From contig NZ_CP026102.1 in the NCBI RefSeq assembly GCF_002902945.1, forward strand, positions 1,302,001-1,366,000: 64,000 nucleotides of DNA, given 5' to 3'. The translations under genes were made by a program, and so were the position numbers. The notes beneath the pieces were generated by a model that did no database searches, was not told the DNA's origin, and saw only the letters and a list, made by a program, of their open reading frames with translations. Below are positions 1-8,863 of the stretch, piece after piece (the first letter of the stretch is position 1; each line of letters opens with the position of its first letter). This DNA is from Paraburkholderia caribensis. GTDB lineage: Bacteria > Pseudomonadota > Gammaproteobacteria > Burkholderiales > Burkholderiaceae.

Positions 1-1
1 G

Positions 2-466
2 GCGACCGTCATCATCGAGCATCTCGGCCTGCATCATCCCGGCCCGGTCCAACTGCTTCCCGACGATCCGCGCGCGGCGCTCGACGTGCGTTTCATGGAC
101 CGTTTCTTCGACAACTACATCGCCACGCCGCAGCAGAAGATCGTCTTCGACAGCCTGCGCAGCGAGAGCGAACGCGATGCCCGCGGCGTCGCCGATGCGC
201 GCGCGCTGCTCGATGTCGCGTACGCGTGGCTCGACAACAGGATGAAAGACCGCGAGTGGGCGGCAGGCAAGCACTTCAGTCTCGCGGATTGCGGCGCGGC
301 ACCGTTTCTCTTCTATGCCGACTGGACGCACCGGATCGACCCGAAGTTCGAATACGTGGTCGCGTATCGCAAGCGTCTGTTGAAACGGCCTTCGTTCGCG
401 CGCGCCGTCGAGGAAGCGCGGCCTTATCGTCATCTGTTTCCGCTCGGCGTGCCGGAGCGCGACTGA
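2..466 (+). CDS. Glutathione S-transferase family protein (5' truncated by window)
   Basis: The frame is open from base 2 and ends at 466, giving 154 residues, so the N-terminal thioredoxin-like domain lies outside the window. What remains reads as the all-alpha C-terminal GST domain: FMDRFFDNYI, an AYAWLD helix, then the family pattern FSLADCGAAPFLFY in which the conserved Asp caps a helix needed for folding. GSTs conjugate or reduce electrophiles with glutathione in the cytoplasm; the substrate cannot be told from this part. The DUF899 gene follows 33 bp downstream on the same strand and may be co-transcribed (inference). Confidence 0.85.
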   Translation, partial: ATVIIEHLGLHHPGPVQLLPDDPRAALDVRFMDRFFDNYIATPQQKIVFDSLRSESERDARGVADARALLDVAYAWLDNRMKDREWAAGKHFSLADCGAAPFLFYADWTHRIDPKFEYVVAYRKRLLKRPSFARAVEEARPYRHLFPLGVPERD

Positions 467-499
467 TTCCGTGGCTCGTCAACTGAATGGGAGGCTCTG

Positions 500-1210
500 A
501 TGTCTTCTGCATCTTCTCTTGTGCCCGCCGCCGAGCTGGCCAAGCGCAACGGCCGGCACTATCCGAACGAGAGCGTCGAGTACCGCCGCGCCCGCGACGC
601 ACTGCTCGCGGAGGAAATCGAATTGCGCCGGCATATCGAACGCGTCGCGGAACAACGCCGCGCGCTGCCGCCGGGCGGCGACGTGACGGGCGATTACCGG
701 TTCGTCGGCGAAACGGGACCCGTCGATCTCGCCGGGCTGTTCGGCGACAAGGACACGCTCGTGATCTACAGCTACATGTTCGGTCCGCAGCGCGAGCGGC
801 CGTGTCCGATGTGCACGTCGCTACTGAGCGCGTGGGACGGCGAGGCGCGCGACATCGCGCAGCGCGTCGCGCTGGCCGTGGTCGCGCGTTCGCCGATCGA
901 GCGGCTCCTGGCGTTCAAAAAGGAGCGCGGCTGGCGCGATCTGAAGCTGTATTCGGACGTGAACGGCGAGTACAGCCGCGATTTTGGCGCAATCAGCGAC
1001 GACGGCGGCGACGACGCGGCGTTTCAGGTCTTCACGCGCCGCGACGGCACGATCCGTCATTTTTATGCGGTCGAGATGGGCTTCCCGACTGTCGATCCCG
1101 GTCAGGACCCGCGCGGCGCGCCGGATCTGATGCCGATGTGGACGATCTTCGACATGACGCCCGAAGGTCGCGATCCGCATTGGTATCCGAAGCTCGACTA
1201 CACCCGGTGA
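500..1210 (+). CDS. DUF899 (thioredoxin-like) family protein
   Basis: The 236-residue protein has the DUF899 layout: an N-terminal helix rich in Arg/Glu (about 25-55), a core with CPMC at residues 102-105 resembling a thioredoxin-type CxxC, and the C-terminal signature TPEGRDPHWYPKLDY. The family is predicted to adopt a peroxiredoxin/thioredoxin-like fold; no reaction has been settled. The start at 500 sits behind GGGAGG (489-494), a good ribosome-binding site. It lies 33 bp after the GST gene, which fits a shared thiol/redox role but does not prove it. Confidence 0.85.
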   Translation: MSSASSLVPAAELAKRNGRHYPNESVEYRRARDALLAEEIELRRHIERVAEQRRALPPGGDVTGDYRFVGETGPVDLAGLFGDKDTLVIYSYMFGPQRERPCPMCTSLLSAWDGEARDIAQRVALAVVARSPIERLLAFKKERGWRDLKLYSDVNGEYSRDFGAISDDGGDDAAFQVFTRRDGTIRHFYAVEMGFPTVDPGQDPRGAPDLMPMWTIFDMTPEGRDPHWYPKLDYTR

Positions 1211-1330
1211 CGTCAACGCGCGGCTCGCCGCCGACCAGGTAGCCGCGTGCACATCAAGACAGGCATGAGGGCGAACGTGATCGCGCCGCGAGCATGCGGC
1301 GCTCGCGCTGTTCGCAGGCGGGCGCAGGTG

Positions 1331-1696
1331 CTAGTCGGCGACGCGCTTGTCGGCGAGCGCGCGTTCGCAGTCGCCGAGCACGGCGACGACGAGGCGCGCC
1401 TGAGCGTCGAGTTCGTCGGTGTCGAGAATTTCTTCGACGGCATCGCGCGCCCAGTCGGCTTCCACAAACGATGCGTGCCGCTGCGCGATGTCGAGCGCGA
1501 TGGCCGACAGCCTCGCGATGCATAACCAGTCGGCTGTGCGCCCGTGCCGGTCGAGCCACTTGTGCGCGGCCTCTACGTGGAAGGACGGTGAGGGCCAGGT
1601 CTCGTTCAGATACCAGGCACCCAGGCTTCCGCACGTGAGCCAGCACAGCAGCTCCACGCGGTCGCGTTGGCTTAGAAGATGGCGTACATCACTCAT
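1331..1696 (-). CDS. Hypothetical protein
   Basis: A 121-residue frame starting at MSDVRHLLSQ; an in-frame ATG at 1744 would add 16 residues. I do not recognise the family. It is hydrophilic and probably all-helical (LLCWLTCGSLGAWYLNE, WLCIARLSAIALDIAQR, AVEEILDTDELDAQARLVVAVL), with no signal peptide or membrane segment. Base composition matches the neighbours. It stands alone, convergent with the DUF899 gene and separated from the hydrolase by about 210 bp in which I see no gene. Confidence 0.5.
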   Translation of the reverse strand: MSDVRHLLSQRDRVELLCWLTCGSLGAWYLNETWPSPSFHVEAAHKWLDRHGRTADWLCIARLSAIALDIAQRHASFVEADWARDAVEEILDTDELDAQARLVVAVLGDCERALADKRVAD

Positions 1697-1907
1697 GGCG
1701 ACGCTCGCGAAGGTAACGGATATGACGTGAGTTCCGCGTAGCAAAGCTCGAACCCGTGTGTGTACGACAATAACACGACGTTGTGCCTTGCACGACAGGG
1801 TTTAACCGGATTCTGGCTGCCCGGGTGATGGGGAATGTGGGTTGACCGACAATCACGCGCGCTTGCTGCACTGCATTGCACGGGCACAGTGCAGCGCGGC
1901 TCGCGTG

Positions 1908-3044
1908 CTAGCGCGAGCAGGTCGGCTGTGAATCGGCCGATGCGTCGAGGCGGATCATCTGGCCGTGATGGAGAACGGTGAATGCATCATCGGGCAGGCC
2001 GGCTTCGTGAGCTGCTTCGGCGAGTTTTTTCGGCGGTTCGTCGAGCGCCTCGTCGGTCAGTTCGAACGTGCCCCAGTGAATGCCGATCGCCTTTTTTGCG
2101 TGCACGTCCTGGAAGATCTGCACGGCCTGCTGCGGGTCCACGTGCTGCGCGCCCATGAACCAGCGCGGCTCGTACGCGCCGACGGGAATCAACGCGAGAT
2201 CGACACAGCCGAATGCGGCGCCGATCCGCTTGAAGTCGTTCGAGTAGCCGGTGTCGCCCGCGAAATACACGGAGAAGGGGTGCGCTGCGCCCGCGGGCGT
2301 TTTCACGACCCAGCCGCCCCACAGCGTCTCGTTGCGGTCGGTCAGGCTGCGCGCGGACCAGTGCGTCGCGGGCACGAACCAGGAGTCGAGACGGGCGACG
2401 CTGGTTTCGTCGCCCCAGTCCAGTTCCTGCGCATTCGTGATGCCTTTTTTCGCGAGCCAGTCCTTGATGCCGAGCGGCACCAGAAAGAGCGGCGGCCCGC
2501 CGGGCTGCGCGTTCAACGCCTCGACGGTTGCGGTGTCGAGGTGGTCGTAGTGGCTGTGCGAGATCAGCACGACGTCGATATGCGGCAGTTCTTCGAGCGC
2601 GAGACCGGGCGGCACGCGCCGCTTCGGCCCGGCGAACGCAAAGGGCGACGCGCGTTCCGAAAACATCGGATCGGTGATCACGTTGACGCCGTTGATCTGC
2701 AGCAAGGCGGTCGCGTGGCCGATCCACGTCATCGTGTCGTCCCTGCGGTTCGCCTTGATCCACGCGACGTCAGGGTGATCGACGGGAAACGCGTAGCCGT
2801 TCGCGGGCGGTGGCGGCAAGCCGTGCGTCCAGCGGTTCCAGCGCCATGCCCATACCGAGCCGCGCGCGAGCGGCCCGTCGTTGTTCTCGTAGCCGTTGCC
2901 GGTGTGCGGCGCGTGATGGATGCCGCTCGCGGCGAGCTGGTCGGGCCTCGGGCCGGATGGCGGCGCGCCGGCGGCGCAATGCGCCGATGCGCCGCACAAG
3001 GCGATGGCGGCGCAGACGAGGCGCGAGCGGAACGGGAGTGGCAT
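1908..3044 (-). CDS. Exported MBL-fold metal-dependent hydrolase
   Basis: Starting at MPLPFRSRLV (3044) the protein is 378 residues with a Sec-type signal peptide (basic end, hydrophobic CAAIALCGASAHCAAG). The metallo-beta-lactamase metal motif HSHYDH is at 163-168, with FAGDTGYS and IHWGTFEL later supplying further ligands. This pattern is that of the UlaG/NAPE-PLD-like branch, whose members hydrolyse phosphodiester or lactone bonds. Substrate unknown. An upstream in-frame ATG at 3257 would add 71 residues of low-complexity Arg-rich sequence and is rejected because it would hide the signal peptide. No clear Shine-Dalgarno is visible, so the exact start is uncertain. Confidence 0.8.
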   Translation of the reverse strand: MPLPFRSRLVCAAIALCGASAHCAAGAPPSGPRPDQLAASGIHHAPHTGNGYENNDGPLARGSVWAWRWNRWTHGLPPPPANGYAFPVDHPDVAWIKANRRDDTMTWIGHATALLQINGVNVITDPMFSERASPFAFAGPKRRVPPGLALEELPHIDVVLISHSHYDHLDTATVEALNAQPGGPPLFLVPLGIKDWLAKKGITNAQELDWGDETSVARLDSWFVPATHWSARSLTDRNETLWGGWVVKTPAGAAHPFSVYFAGDTGYSNDFKRIGAAFGCVDLALIPVGAYEPRWFMGAQHVDPQQAVQIFQDVHAKKAIGIHWGTFELTDEALDEPPKKLAEAAHEAGLPDDAFTVLHHGQMIRLDASADSQPTCSR

Positions 3045-3460
3045 CGTGTATCGAATCGGCTGCCGCCGTAGAATCGATGGTGCGACACTGTAGACCGGAC
3101 GCCGCGTCCTACGCCCGCGCGGTGGCGGACGGTCGTCACCCGCGATCGCGTCCCCGCTGCGGGATCGTTCATCGGCACGCCATCTGCCGCGCGCAATCTC
3201 GATCGGGTTCGGATCGCGGTCATTGCTGCAGAGTGGAACGATTGTGCTTGTTCCCAAATCGTAAAATGCAATGAAGTGCCGTTTGCGGTGACGAAAAAGC
3301 AGCGAAGCCGCGCAAATCGTGCATTTTTTTGCCTTAAAGGCGATTCAACCGGCACGATTCAAACCGTCAAAATCCAAAATGAGGCAAAATTCGGGGCATT
3401 CGCGTCGGCCGTGGCGTCGCCGGCGGCATTTCCCAACCTTTCTCGACCAAGAGCAAAGCG
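3045..3460. promoter_or_regulatory. Intergenic region upstream of isocitrate dehydrogenase
   Basis: This 416-bp stretch between divergent genes has no convincing gene. The half near icd is AT-rich for this genome and carries two direct copies of CGATTCAA at 3341-3348 and 3355-3362, 14 bp apart, about 100 bp before the start codon. It presumably holds the icd promoter; I could not pick a confident -35/-10 pair. Confidence 0.4.
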
Positions 3461-5704
3461 ATGAGTAACAAGCAACCTACGATCATCTACACCCTGACCG
3501 ACGAAGCCCCGCTGCTCGCGACGAGTGCTTTTCTGCCGATCATCCGTACATTTACCGCTCCGGCTGGCGTCCATGTCGAGACCAGCGACATTTCCGTGGC
3601 CGGCCGTATCCTCGGCGAGTTTCCGGAATTCCTGACGCAGGAACAGCGCGTGCCGGATAATCTGGCCGAGCTGGGGCGCCTGACGCAAGACCCGGACACC
3701 AACATCATCAAGCTGCCGAACATTTCGGCGTCGGTGTTCCAGCTCGTCAGCGCGATCAAGGAACTGCAGTCGAAGGGCTACAAGGTCCCGGATTATCCGG
3801 AAGACCCGAAGAACGACGAAGAAAAAGAGATCCAGAAGCGTTACTCGAAGTGCCTCGGCAGCGCGGTGAATCCGGTTCTGCGCGAAGGCAACTCGGACCG
3901 CCGCGCGCCCGCCGCCGTCAAGAACTATGCGAAGAAGCACCCGCACAGCATGGGCGAGTGGAGCATGGCGTCGCGTACGCACGTGGCGCACATGAAGCAC
4001 GGCGACTTCTACCACGGCGAAAAGTCGATCACGAACGACAAGGCGCGCGAAGTCCGCATGGAACTCGTCACGAAGCGTGGCGAGACGATCGTGCTGAAGC
4101 CGAAGGTCAAGCTGCAGGACGGCGAGATCGTCGACAGCATGTTCATGAGCAAGAAGGCGCTGGTCGAATTCTACGAAGACCAGATGGAAGACGCGCGCAA
4201 GACGGGCGTGATGCTGTCGCTGCACGTGAAGGCGACGATGATGAAGGTTTCGCACCCGATCGTCTTCGGCCACGCCGTCAAGGTGTTCTACAAGGACGCG
4301 TTCGCGAAGCATCAGAAGCTGTTCGACGAACTGGGCGTGAACGTCAACAACGGTCTGGTCGATCTGTACACGAAGATCGAATCGCTGCCTGAATCGCAGC
4401 GCGACGAAGTGATCCGCGACATGCACGCGTGCCACGAGCACCGCCCCGCGCTGGCGATGGTCGATTCGGCCAAGGGCATCTCGAACCTGCACGCACCGAA
4501 CGACGTGATCGTCGACGCATCGATGCCCGCGATGATCCGCGCGGGCGGCAAGATGTGGGGCGCCGACGGCCGTCCCGCGGATACCAAGTGCCTGATTCCG
4601 GAAAGCACGTTTGCGCGCATTTACCAGGAAATCATCAACTTCTGCAAGACCAACGGCGCATTCGATCCGCGCACGATGGGCACGGTGCCGAACGTCGGCC
4701 TGATGGCGCAGAAGGCGGAAGAATACGGCTCGCACGACAAGACCTTCGAGATCGCTGAAGACGGCGAAGCGCGCATCGTCGACAACGCGACGGGCGAAGT
4801 GCTGAGCGGCCTGACGCAGCAGGTCGAGCAGGGCGACATCTGGCGCATGTGCCTTGTGAAGGACGCGCCGATTCGCGACTGGGTCAAGCTCGCGGTCACG
4901 CGTGCGCGCAACTCGGGCATGCCCGTGGTGTTCTGGCTCGACCCGTACCGTCCGCATGAGAACGAACTGATCCACAAGGTGCAGACGTACCTGAAGGATC
5001 ACGACACGGATGGTCTCGAGATCCACATCATGTCGCAGGTTCGTGCGATGCGTTACACGCTGGAGCGCGTGATCCGTGGTCTGGACACGATTTCGGCGAC
5101 GGGCAACATCCTGCGCGATTACCTGACCGACCTGTTCCCGATCATGGAACTGGGCACGTCCGCGAAGATGCTGTCGATCGTTCCGTTGATGGCGGGCGGC
5201 GGCATGTACGAGACGGGTGCGGGCGGCTCGGCGCCGAAGCACGTGAAGCAGCTGGTCGAGGAGAACCACTTGCGGTGGGATTCGCTGGGTGAGTTTTTGG
5301 CGCTGGCTGTGTCGCTCGAAGAGCTGGGTATCAAGTCGGGGAATGCACGCGCCAAGGTGCTGGCGAAGACGCTGGATGCTGCTACCGGTAAGCTGCTCGA
5401 CAACAACAAGAGCCCGTCGCCGAAGACGGGCGAGCTCGACAACCGTGGCAGCCAGTTCTACCTCGCTATGTATTGGGCGCAGGAGCTGGCCGCGCAGACC
5501 GATGACGCTGAACTTGCTGCGAAGTTTGGCCCGCTGGCCAAGGTGCTGACCGAGAACGAGAAGACTATCGTTGGGGAACTGACGGACGTTCAGGGTAAGA
5601 GTGTTGATATCGGTGGCTACTATCAGCCGGACTTTGCGAAGCTGGAAGCGGTTATGCGGCCGAGCAAGACGTTGAATAACGCGCTGGCAGCTGTGACTGT
5701 CTAA
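3461..5704 (+). CDS. icd: Monomeric NADP-dependent isocitrate dehydrogenase
   Basis: The 747-residue length and N-terminus (IIYTLTDEAPLLATSAFLP) are typical of the monomeric isocitrate dehydrogenase family, which is unrelated in length to the 45-kDa dimeric enzyme. It converts isocitrate to 2-oxoglutarate and CO2 in the TCA cycle, making NADPH in the cytoplasm. Family blocks seen include LREGNSDRRAP and KNYAKKHPHSMGEWS (about 142-170, substrate region), GTVPNVGLMAQKAEEYGSHD, PVVFWLDPYRPHENELI and the C-terminal NRGSQFYLAMYWAQEL. The gene stands alone and is followed by a strong terminator. Codon use near the 3' end (from about 5270) is slightly less GC-biased than the rest. Confidence 0.97.
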   Translation: MSNKQPTIIYTLTDEAPLLATSAFLPIIRTFTAPAGVHVETSDISVAGRILGEFPEFLTQEQRVPDNLAELGRLTQDPDTNIIKLPNISASVFQLVSAIKELQSKGYKVPDYPEDPKNDEEKEIQKRYSKCLGSAVNPVLREGNSDRRAPAAVKNYAKKHPHSMGEWSMASRTHVAHMKHGDFYHGEKSITNDKAREVRMELVTKRGETIVLKPKVKLQDGEIVDSMFMSKKALVEFYEDQMEDARKTGVMLSLHVKATMMKVSHPIVFGHAVKVFYKDAFAKHQKLFDELGVNVNNGLVDLYTKIESLPESQRDEVIRDMHACHEHRPALAMVDSAKGISNLHAPNDVIVDASMPAMIRAGGKMWGADGRPADTKCLIPESTFARIYQEIINFCKTNGAFDPRTMGTVPNVGLMAQKAEEYGSHDKTFEIAEDGEARIVDNATGEVLSGLTQQVEQGDIWRMCLVKDAPIRDWVKLAVTRARNSGMPVVFWLDPYRPHENELIHKVQTYLKDHDTDGLEIHIMSQVRAMRYTLERVIRGLDTISATGNILRDYLTDLFPIMELGTSAKMLSIVPLMAGGGMYETGAGGSAPKHVKQLVEENHLRWDSLGEFLALAVSLEELGIKSGNARAKVLAKTLDAATGKLLDNNKSPSPKTGELDNRGSQFYLAMYWAQELAAQTDDAELAAKFGPLAKVLTENEKTIVGELTDVQGKSVDIGGYYQPDFAKLEAVMRPSKTLNNALAAVTV

Positions 5705-5731
5705 GTCTTCTGACTGTAGTGATTTAAGCGG

Positions 5732-5772
5732 AGCCCGCGCATGATGTTTTGATGTGCGGGCTTTGTTCTTTT
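5732..5772 (+). terminator. Rho-independent terminator of icd
   Basis: An 11-bp stem (AGCCCGCGCAT at 5732-5742 with ATGTGCGGGCT at 5752-5762, one G-U pair) with a 9-nt loop is followed by TTGTTCTTTT. It lies 28 bp after the icd stop codon. Confidence 0.85.
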
Positions 5773-5884
5773 GGCCTTTGCGTTGGCATCCGAGGGGGCG
5801 ATTTCGCGGTGCGAGTGGGTGGGTTTGCTTGTGTTTGCGCTGGCATCTGCGATTTGCTTTTGCTTTCGCTGGCATCCGCGAATT

Positions 5885-5982
5885 GTTAGCGTGCTTCAGG
5901 CGTCGCCCCTGTGCGGGGCGGCACCTACTTTTCTTTGCCGCCGCAAAGAAAAGTAGGCAAAAGAAAGCGGCTCACACCGCCA
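5885..5982 (+). repeat. Left 98-bp arm of perfect inverted repeat
   Basis: Bases 5885-5982 are identical to the reverse complement of 6411-6508. The arm contains a GC-rich short palindrome (CGCCCCTGTGCGGGGCG) followed by the 15-bp-stem hairpin built on CCTACTTTTCTTTGC. Confidence 0.92.
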
Positions 5983-6410
5983 ATTCTTGACGTTTGCCCA
6001 CGGGCCCCCAACGTCCCCATCGTTCACACACCAGCGCCTTGGTTAGTGCCCGTTGCCAACGCTTCGAACAAACGCCTCACCCGCTTCAATTACCCGTACC
6101 CGGGCCAGCGTCAGCGAATGGTATGTGCCGCCCAGGTGGCAAACTGTGTGTAGGTTGTCGCACCGCACGGGTTAGCGCTCCTACCAGAAACACCGATCTT
6201 GCTACCCAGTCCGGAGTGGTGCGTGTACGACGCGAAAGCCGACACACAGTTTGCCACCTGGGCGGCGGCAGACTGTCTGGCACGACGTGCTGTGACGCGG
6301 GAGCGTGAAGCGGGTGAGGCGTACAGAGGGAGCGTTGGCAACGCACGCTAACCGGTGCGCTGCCGTATGAAGCGTGGGGCCGTTGGGGCCCGTGGACAAA
6401 GGTCAAGGGC

Positions 6411-6508
6411 TGGCGGTGTGAGCCGCTTTCTTTTGCCTACTTTTCTTTGCGGCGGCAAAGAAAAGTAGGTGCCGCCCCGCACAGGGGCGACGCCTGAAGC
6501 ACGCTAAC
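6411..6508 (-). repeat. Right 98-bp arm of perfect inverted repeat
   Basis: Reverse-complement copy of 5885-5982 with no mismatch that I can find. It is followed by a second, partial copy of its outer end (CAGGGGCGACGCCTGAAGTACGCTAAC at 6541-6567 in two pieces), so the right side has been partly duplicated. Confidence 0.92.
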
Positions 6509-6759
6509 GTAACGCGGATGCCAGCTCAAAGGCAAACACACAGGGGCGACGCCTGAAGTACGCTAACAATTCGCGGATGCCAGCGCAAAGCCAAATCGCA
6601 GACGCCAGCGAAAGCGCAAACTCACAGCCCCCCCATGAAGCCCGCTAACGAATCGCAGATGCCAGCGCAAAAAGCAAACGAAAACCCCAGGCAATATGCA
6701 AACCCCAACGAAATCAAAACCCACCCCCCACCCCGCGTCCAACGCATAAAACCAACCCC

Positions 6760-7992
6760 ATGCGCGCTCACCACCAGGCGTTCTTCGCGTCACTGTTCTT
6801 CTCGCGGCTCGCAGACCAGATCCTGCTATTTCTCGTACCGCTAGTCGTCTTCCAGACGACCCAACAGACGACATGGTCAGGCATCGCATTCTTTATCGAG
6901 GCGTTCCCGCGCTATCTCGTGTTTCCCGTGTGCGGCGCACTCTGCGATCGCATGTCGCCCGTCGTGGTGCTGCGCGCGAGCCAGCGGTTTCGCGCGATGG
7001 CATGCGCCGTGGGCATTGCAGGCTTCGCGATAGCAGGCGGAATCGGCTGGCTGATCGCGCTGTCCGCCATATGCGGCGCACTCACCAGCCAGGGGCTGGT
7101 CGCTCGCGAAGTGCTGCTGCCGCAGGTCTTCAAGTCCGAGCGCTTCGAGAAGGTGCTGTCCTATGCGCAGATCGCCGATCAGGTCGGTGTGGTCCTCGGC
7201 CCAATGCTGGCCGGATTGCTGCTCGGCTGGTCGCGCTGGGAATACGTGGTCGGCGTCGCGGCCGCGCTGTTTTTCGCCGCCGATGGCGCAACCCTGTTCT
7301 GGCAGCGCGCCAGCGCTTTCGAATGGACGCCGCACGGGCATGCGGCCGGCGACTGGCTCGCGCCCGTGAAAACGGCTCTCGCCCACGTGGTGCGGCTGCC
7401 GGGGCTGAGTCGGCTGGTCGCCCTGGCGGCCGCCGAAAACCTCGTGATCGGTGTGACGCTCGCGACCTCGGCGGCCATGGTGACGGGACTGCATCGCCGG
7501 TCGGATGCGTTTTATGCGTTCGTGCAGACGGCGGGCGCAATCGCGACCATCGTGATTCTGCTGCTGATCGCCCGCGTGCGGATACCGCGCAAGGCGCTCG
7601 GGCTCGTGTCGTTTCTCGCGATTTTCGCGGGCGGGCTGCTGGCTGGCGTGAGCCCTTCCATTTGGGGCTACGTCGCGGGCTTTCTGCTGATCGTCGGCTT
7701 CGACAAGATGTTCAGCATCTATATCCGCAGCGTGCGCCAGGCCATCATTCCCGCAAAGGACTACGGTAAGACGCTCGGCGTCGTCATCATGCTCAACAAT
7801 CTGACGCAGCCGCTGGCGGGCTTGCTGGTCGGCATGTTTTCGGGGAATGGGCGCATGAGCGCCGTCGTCGTGGCGATCTCGCTCGGGATGGGCGCGTTGG
7901 GGATGATCGTCGTGCTCGCGGGCATCGGCGCAGGGCGGCGGCGCGTGCACGTTGCGCAGCTGCAGAAGCAGACGCCCGACAGCGCCGACTAG
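6760..7992 (+). CDS. MFS transporter, exporter-like
   Basis: A 410-residue integral inner-membrane protein with about ten to twelve hydrophobic segments. The loop after helix 2 reads GALCDRMSPVVVLRASQ, a degenerate form of the MFS G-x-x-x-D-R motif. Helix pairs VLGPMLAGLLLGW and LVIGVTLATSAAMVTG are typical of the EntS/MFS_3 type of small-molecule exporters. Substrate unknown. It begins just after the palindromic repeat, with no strong ribosome-binding site. A putative alpha/beta hydrolase follows 52 bp downstream and may be co-transcribed. Confidence 0.8.
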   Translation: MRAHHQAFFASLFFSRLADQILLFLVPLVVFQTTQQTTWSGIAFFIEAFPRYLVFPVCGALCDRMSPVVVLRASQRFRAMACAVGIAGFAIAGGIGWLIALSAICGALTSQGLVAREVLLPQVFKSERFEKVLSYAQIADQVGVVLGPMLAGLLLGWSRWEYVVGVAAALFFAADGATLFWQRASAFEWTPHGHAAGDWLAPVKTALAHVVRLPGLSRLVALAAAENLVIGVTLATSAAMVTGLHRRSDAFYAFVQTAGAIATIVILLLIARVRIPRKALGLVSFLAIFAGGLLAGVSPSIWGYVAGFLLIVGFDKMFSIYIRSVRQAIIPAKDYGKTLGVVIMLNNLTQPLAGLLVGMFSGNGRMSAVVVAISLGMGALGMIVVLAGIGAGRRRVHVAQLQKQTPDSAD

Positions 7993-8044
7993 CGTGCCCT
8001 GTCACAATGAGACGTTAGCCCTTCATCAACGGAGCGCCATCGGC

Positions 8045-8857
8045 ATGCCATCTGACGACGAGTTGAAACACTTCGAAGCGCACGGGGCGGCGCCACTGCC
8101 CGAAGCACAGGAAGAAGGTTGCGTGGACAACGCGGGCGCACGCATCGCCTGGTCCACATATGGCGTGGGCTACCCCGTGGTGCTGTTGCATGGCGGCCTC
8201 GGGCATCGCGGCAACTGGGGTTATCAGGTGCCCGCGCTCGTTGTGGCGGGCTGCCGCGCGATCCTGATCGACAGCCGCGGACATGGCCGCAGCACCCGCG
8301 ATGCACAACCGTATAGCTACGAGTTGATGGCGTCCGATGTCCTCGCCGTAATGGACGCGCTGCAAGTACAGAAAGCCGCCTTCATCGGCTGGAGCGACGG
8401 CGCCTGCACCGCGCTGATTCTCGCCCGCCGCGCGCCGCAGCGCGTCGCGGGCGTGTTTTTCTTCGCGTGCAACATGGACCCGGGCGGCGCGAAGCCTTTC
8501 GTGCCGACGCCCGTTATCGACGGCTGCTTCAGGCGGCATCGCGCGGACTACGAGGCGCTGTCGGCAACGCCAGGCGAGTTCGACGCGTTCGTTGCCGCCG
8601 TCAGCGAGATGCAGCGCACGCAGCCCGATTATTCCGCCGACGATCTCGCGCAGATCCGCGTGCGCGTGACCGTCGCAATCGGCGAGCACGACGAGTTCAT
8701 CAAGCAGGAACACGCCGTGTACCTGGCGCAGACCATCCCGAACGCCGAACTGATCGTGCTGCCGAACGTCAGCCATTTCGCGCCGCTGCAACGGCCGGCG
8801 CTGTTCAATGGCGTGATCGAGCGGTTCGTGGGAACCGCCTTCGAAACGGACGATTGA
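8045..8857 (+). CDS. Alpha/beta hydrolase
   Basis: A 270-residue cytoplasmic alpha/beta-fold hydrolase. The oxyanion loop HGGLGH is at 49-54, DSRGHGRS at 76-83, and the nucleophile elbow GWSDGA puts the catalytic Ser at 117. The acid is probably Asp in GEHDEF and the base His in NVSHFAPL. Substrate unknown; the family includes esterases and C-C bond hydrolases. The start at MPSDDELKHF is preceded by GGAG about 12 nt upstream. It follows the MFS gene closely on the same strand. Confidence 0.82.
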   Translation: MPSDDELKHFEAHGAAPLPEAQEEGCVDNAGARIAWSTYGVGYPVVLLHGGLGHRGNWGYQVPALVVAGCRAILIDSRGHGRSTRDAQPYSYELMASDVLAVMDALQVQKAAFIGWSDGACTALILARRAPQRVAGVFFFACNMDPGGAKPFVPTPVIDGCFRRHRADYEALSATPGEFDAFVAAVSEMQRTQPDYSADDLAQIRVRVTVAIGEHDEFIKQEHAVYLAQTIPNAELIVLPNVSHFAPLQRPALFNGVIERFVGTAFETDD

Positions 8858-8863
8858 AACCGC

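Larger units (their letters stand above)
5775..6690. repeat. Nested ~900-bp imperfect inverted repeat, no gene
   Basis: The whole gap between icd and the MFS gene folds on itself. The outermost layer has units like GCTGGCATCTGCG on the left (5782, 5839, 5868) and their reverse complement GCGGATGCCAGC on the right (6514, 6573, 6598, 6655). Next is a perfect 98-bp inverted pair, 5885-5982 and 6411-6508. Each copy contains its own hairpin (5924-5938 with 5943-5957, 15-bp stem, 4-nt loop). Inside are looser pairs: 6050-6086 with about 6304-6345, and 6127-6151 with 6242-6266. I see no protein-coding gene. It could be a REP/BIME-like or MITE-like element or a structured RNA locus; all of this is inference beyond the repeat itself. 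Confidence 0.9.

Noticed and set aside
3359..5875. Very long open frame antisense to icd (over 800 codons)
   Set aside because: It is Arg/His/Val-rich, matches no family and mirrors the strong codon bias of icd; a compositional shadow.
5994..6406. Small coding frames inside the palindromic repeat
   Set aside because: Frames occur on both strands because the DNA is self-complementary; low-complexity products without ribosome-binding sites.
5775..6690. CRISPR array
   Set aside because: Repeats are inverted and nested, not regularly spaced direct repeats with unique spacers, and no cas gene is near.
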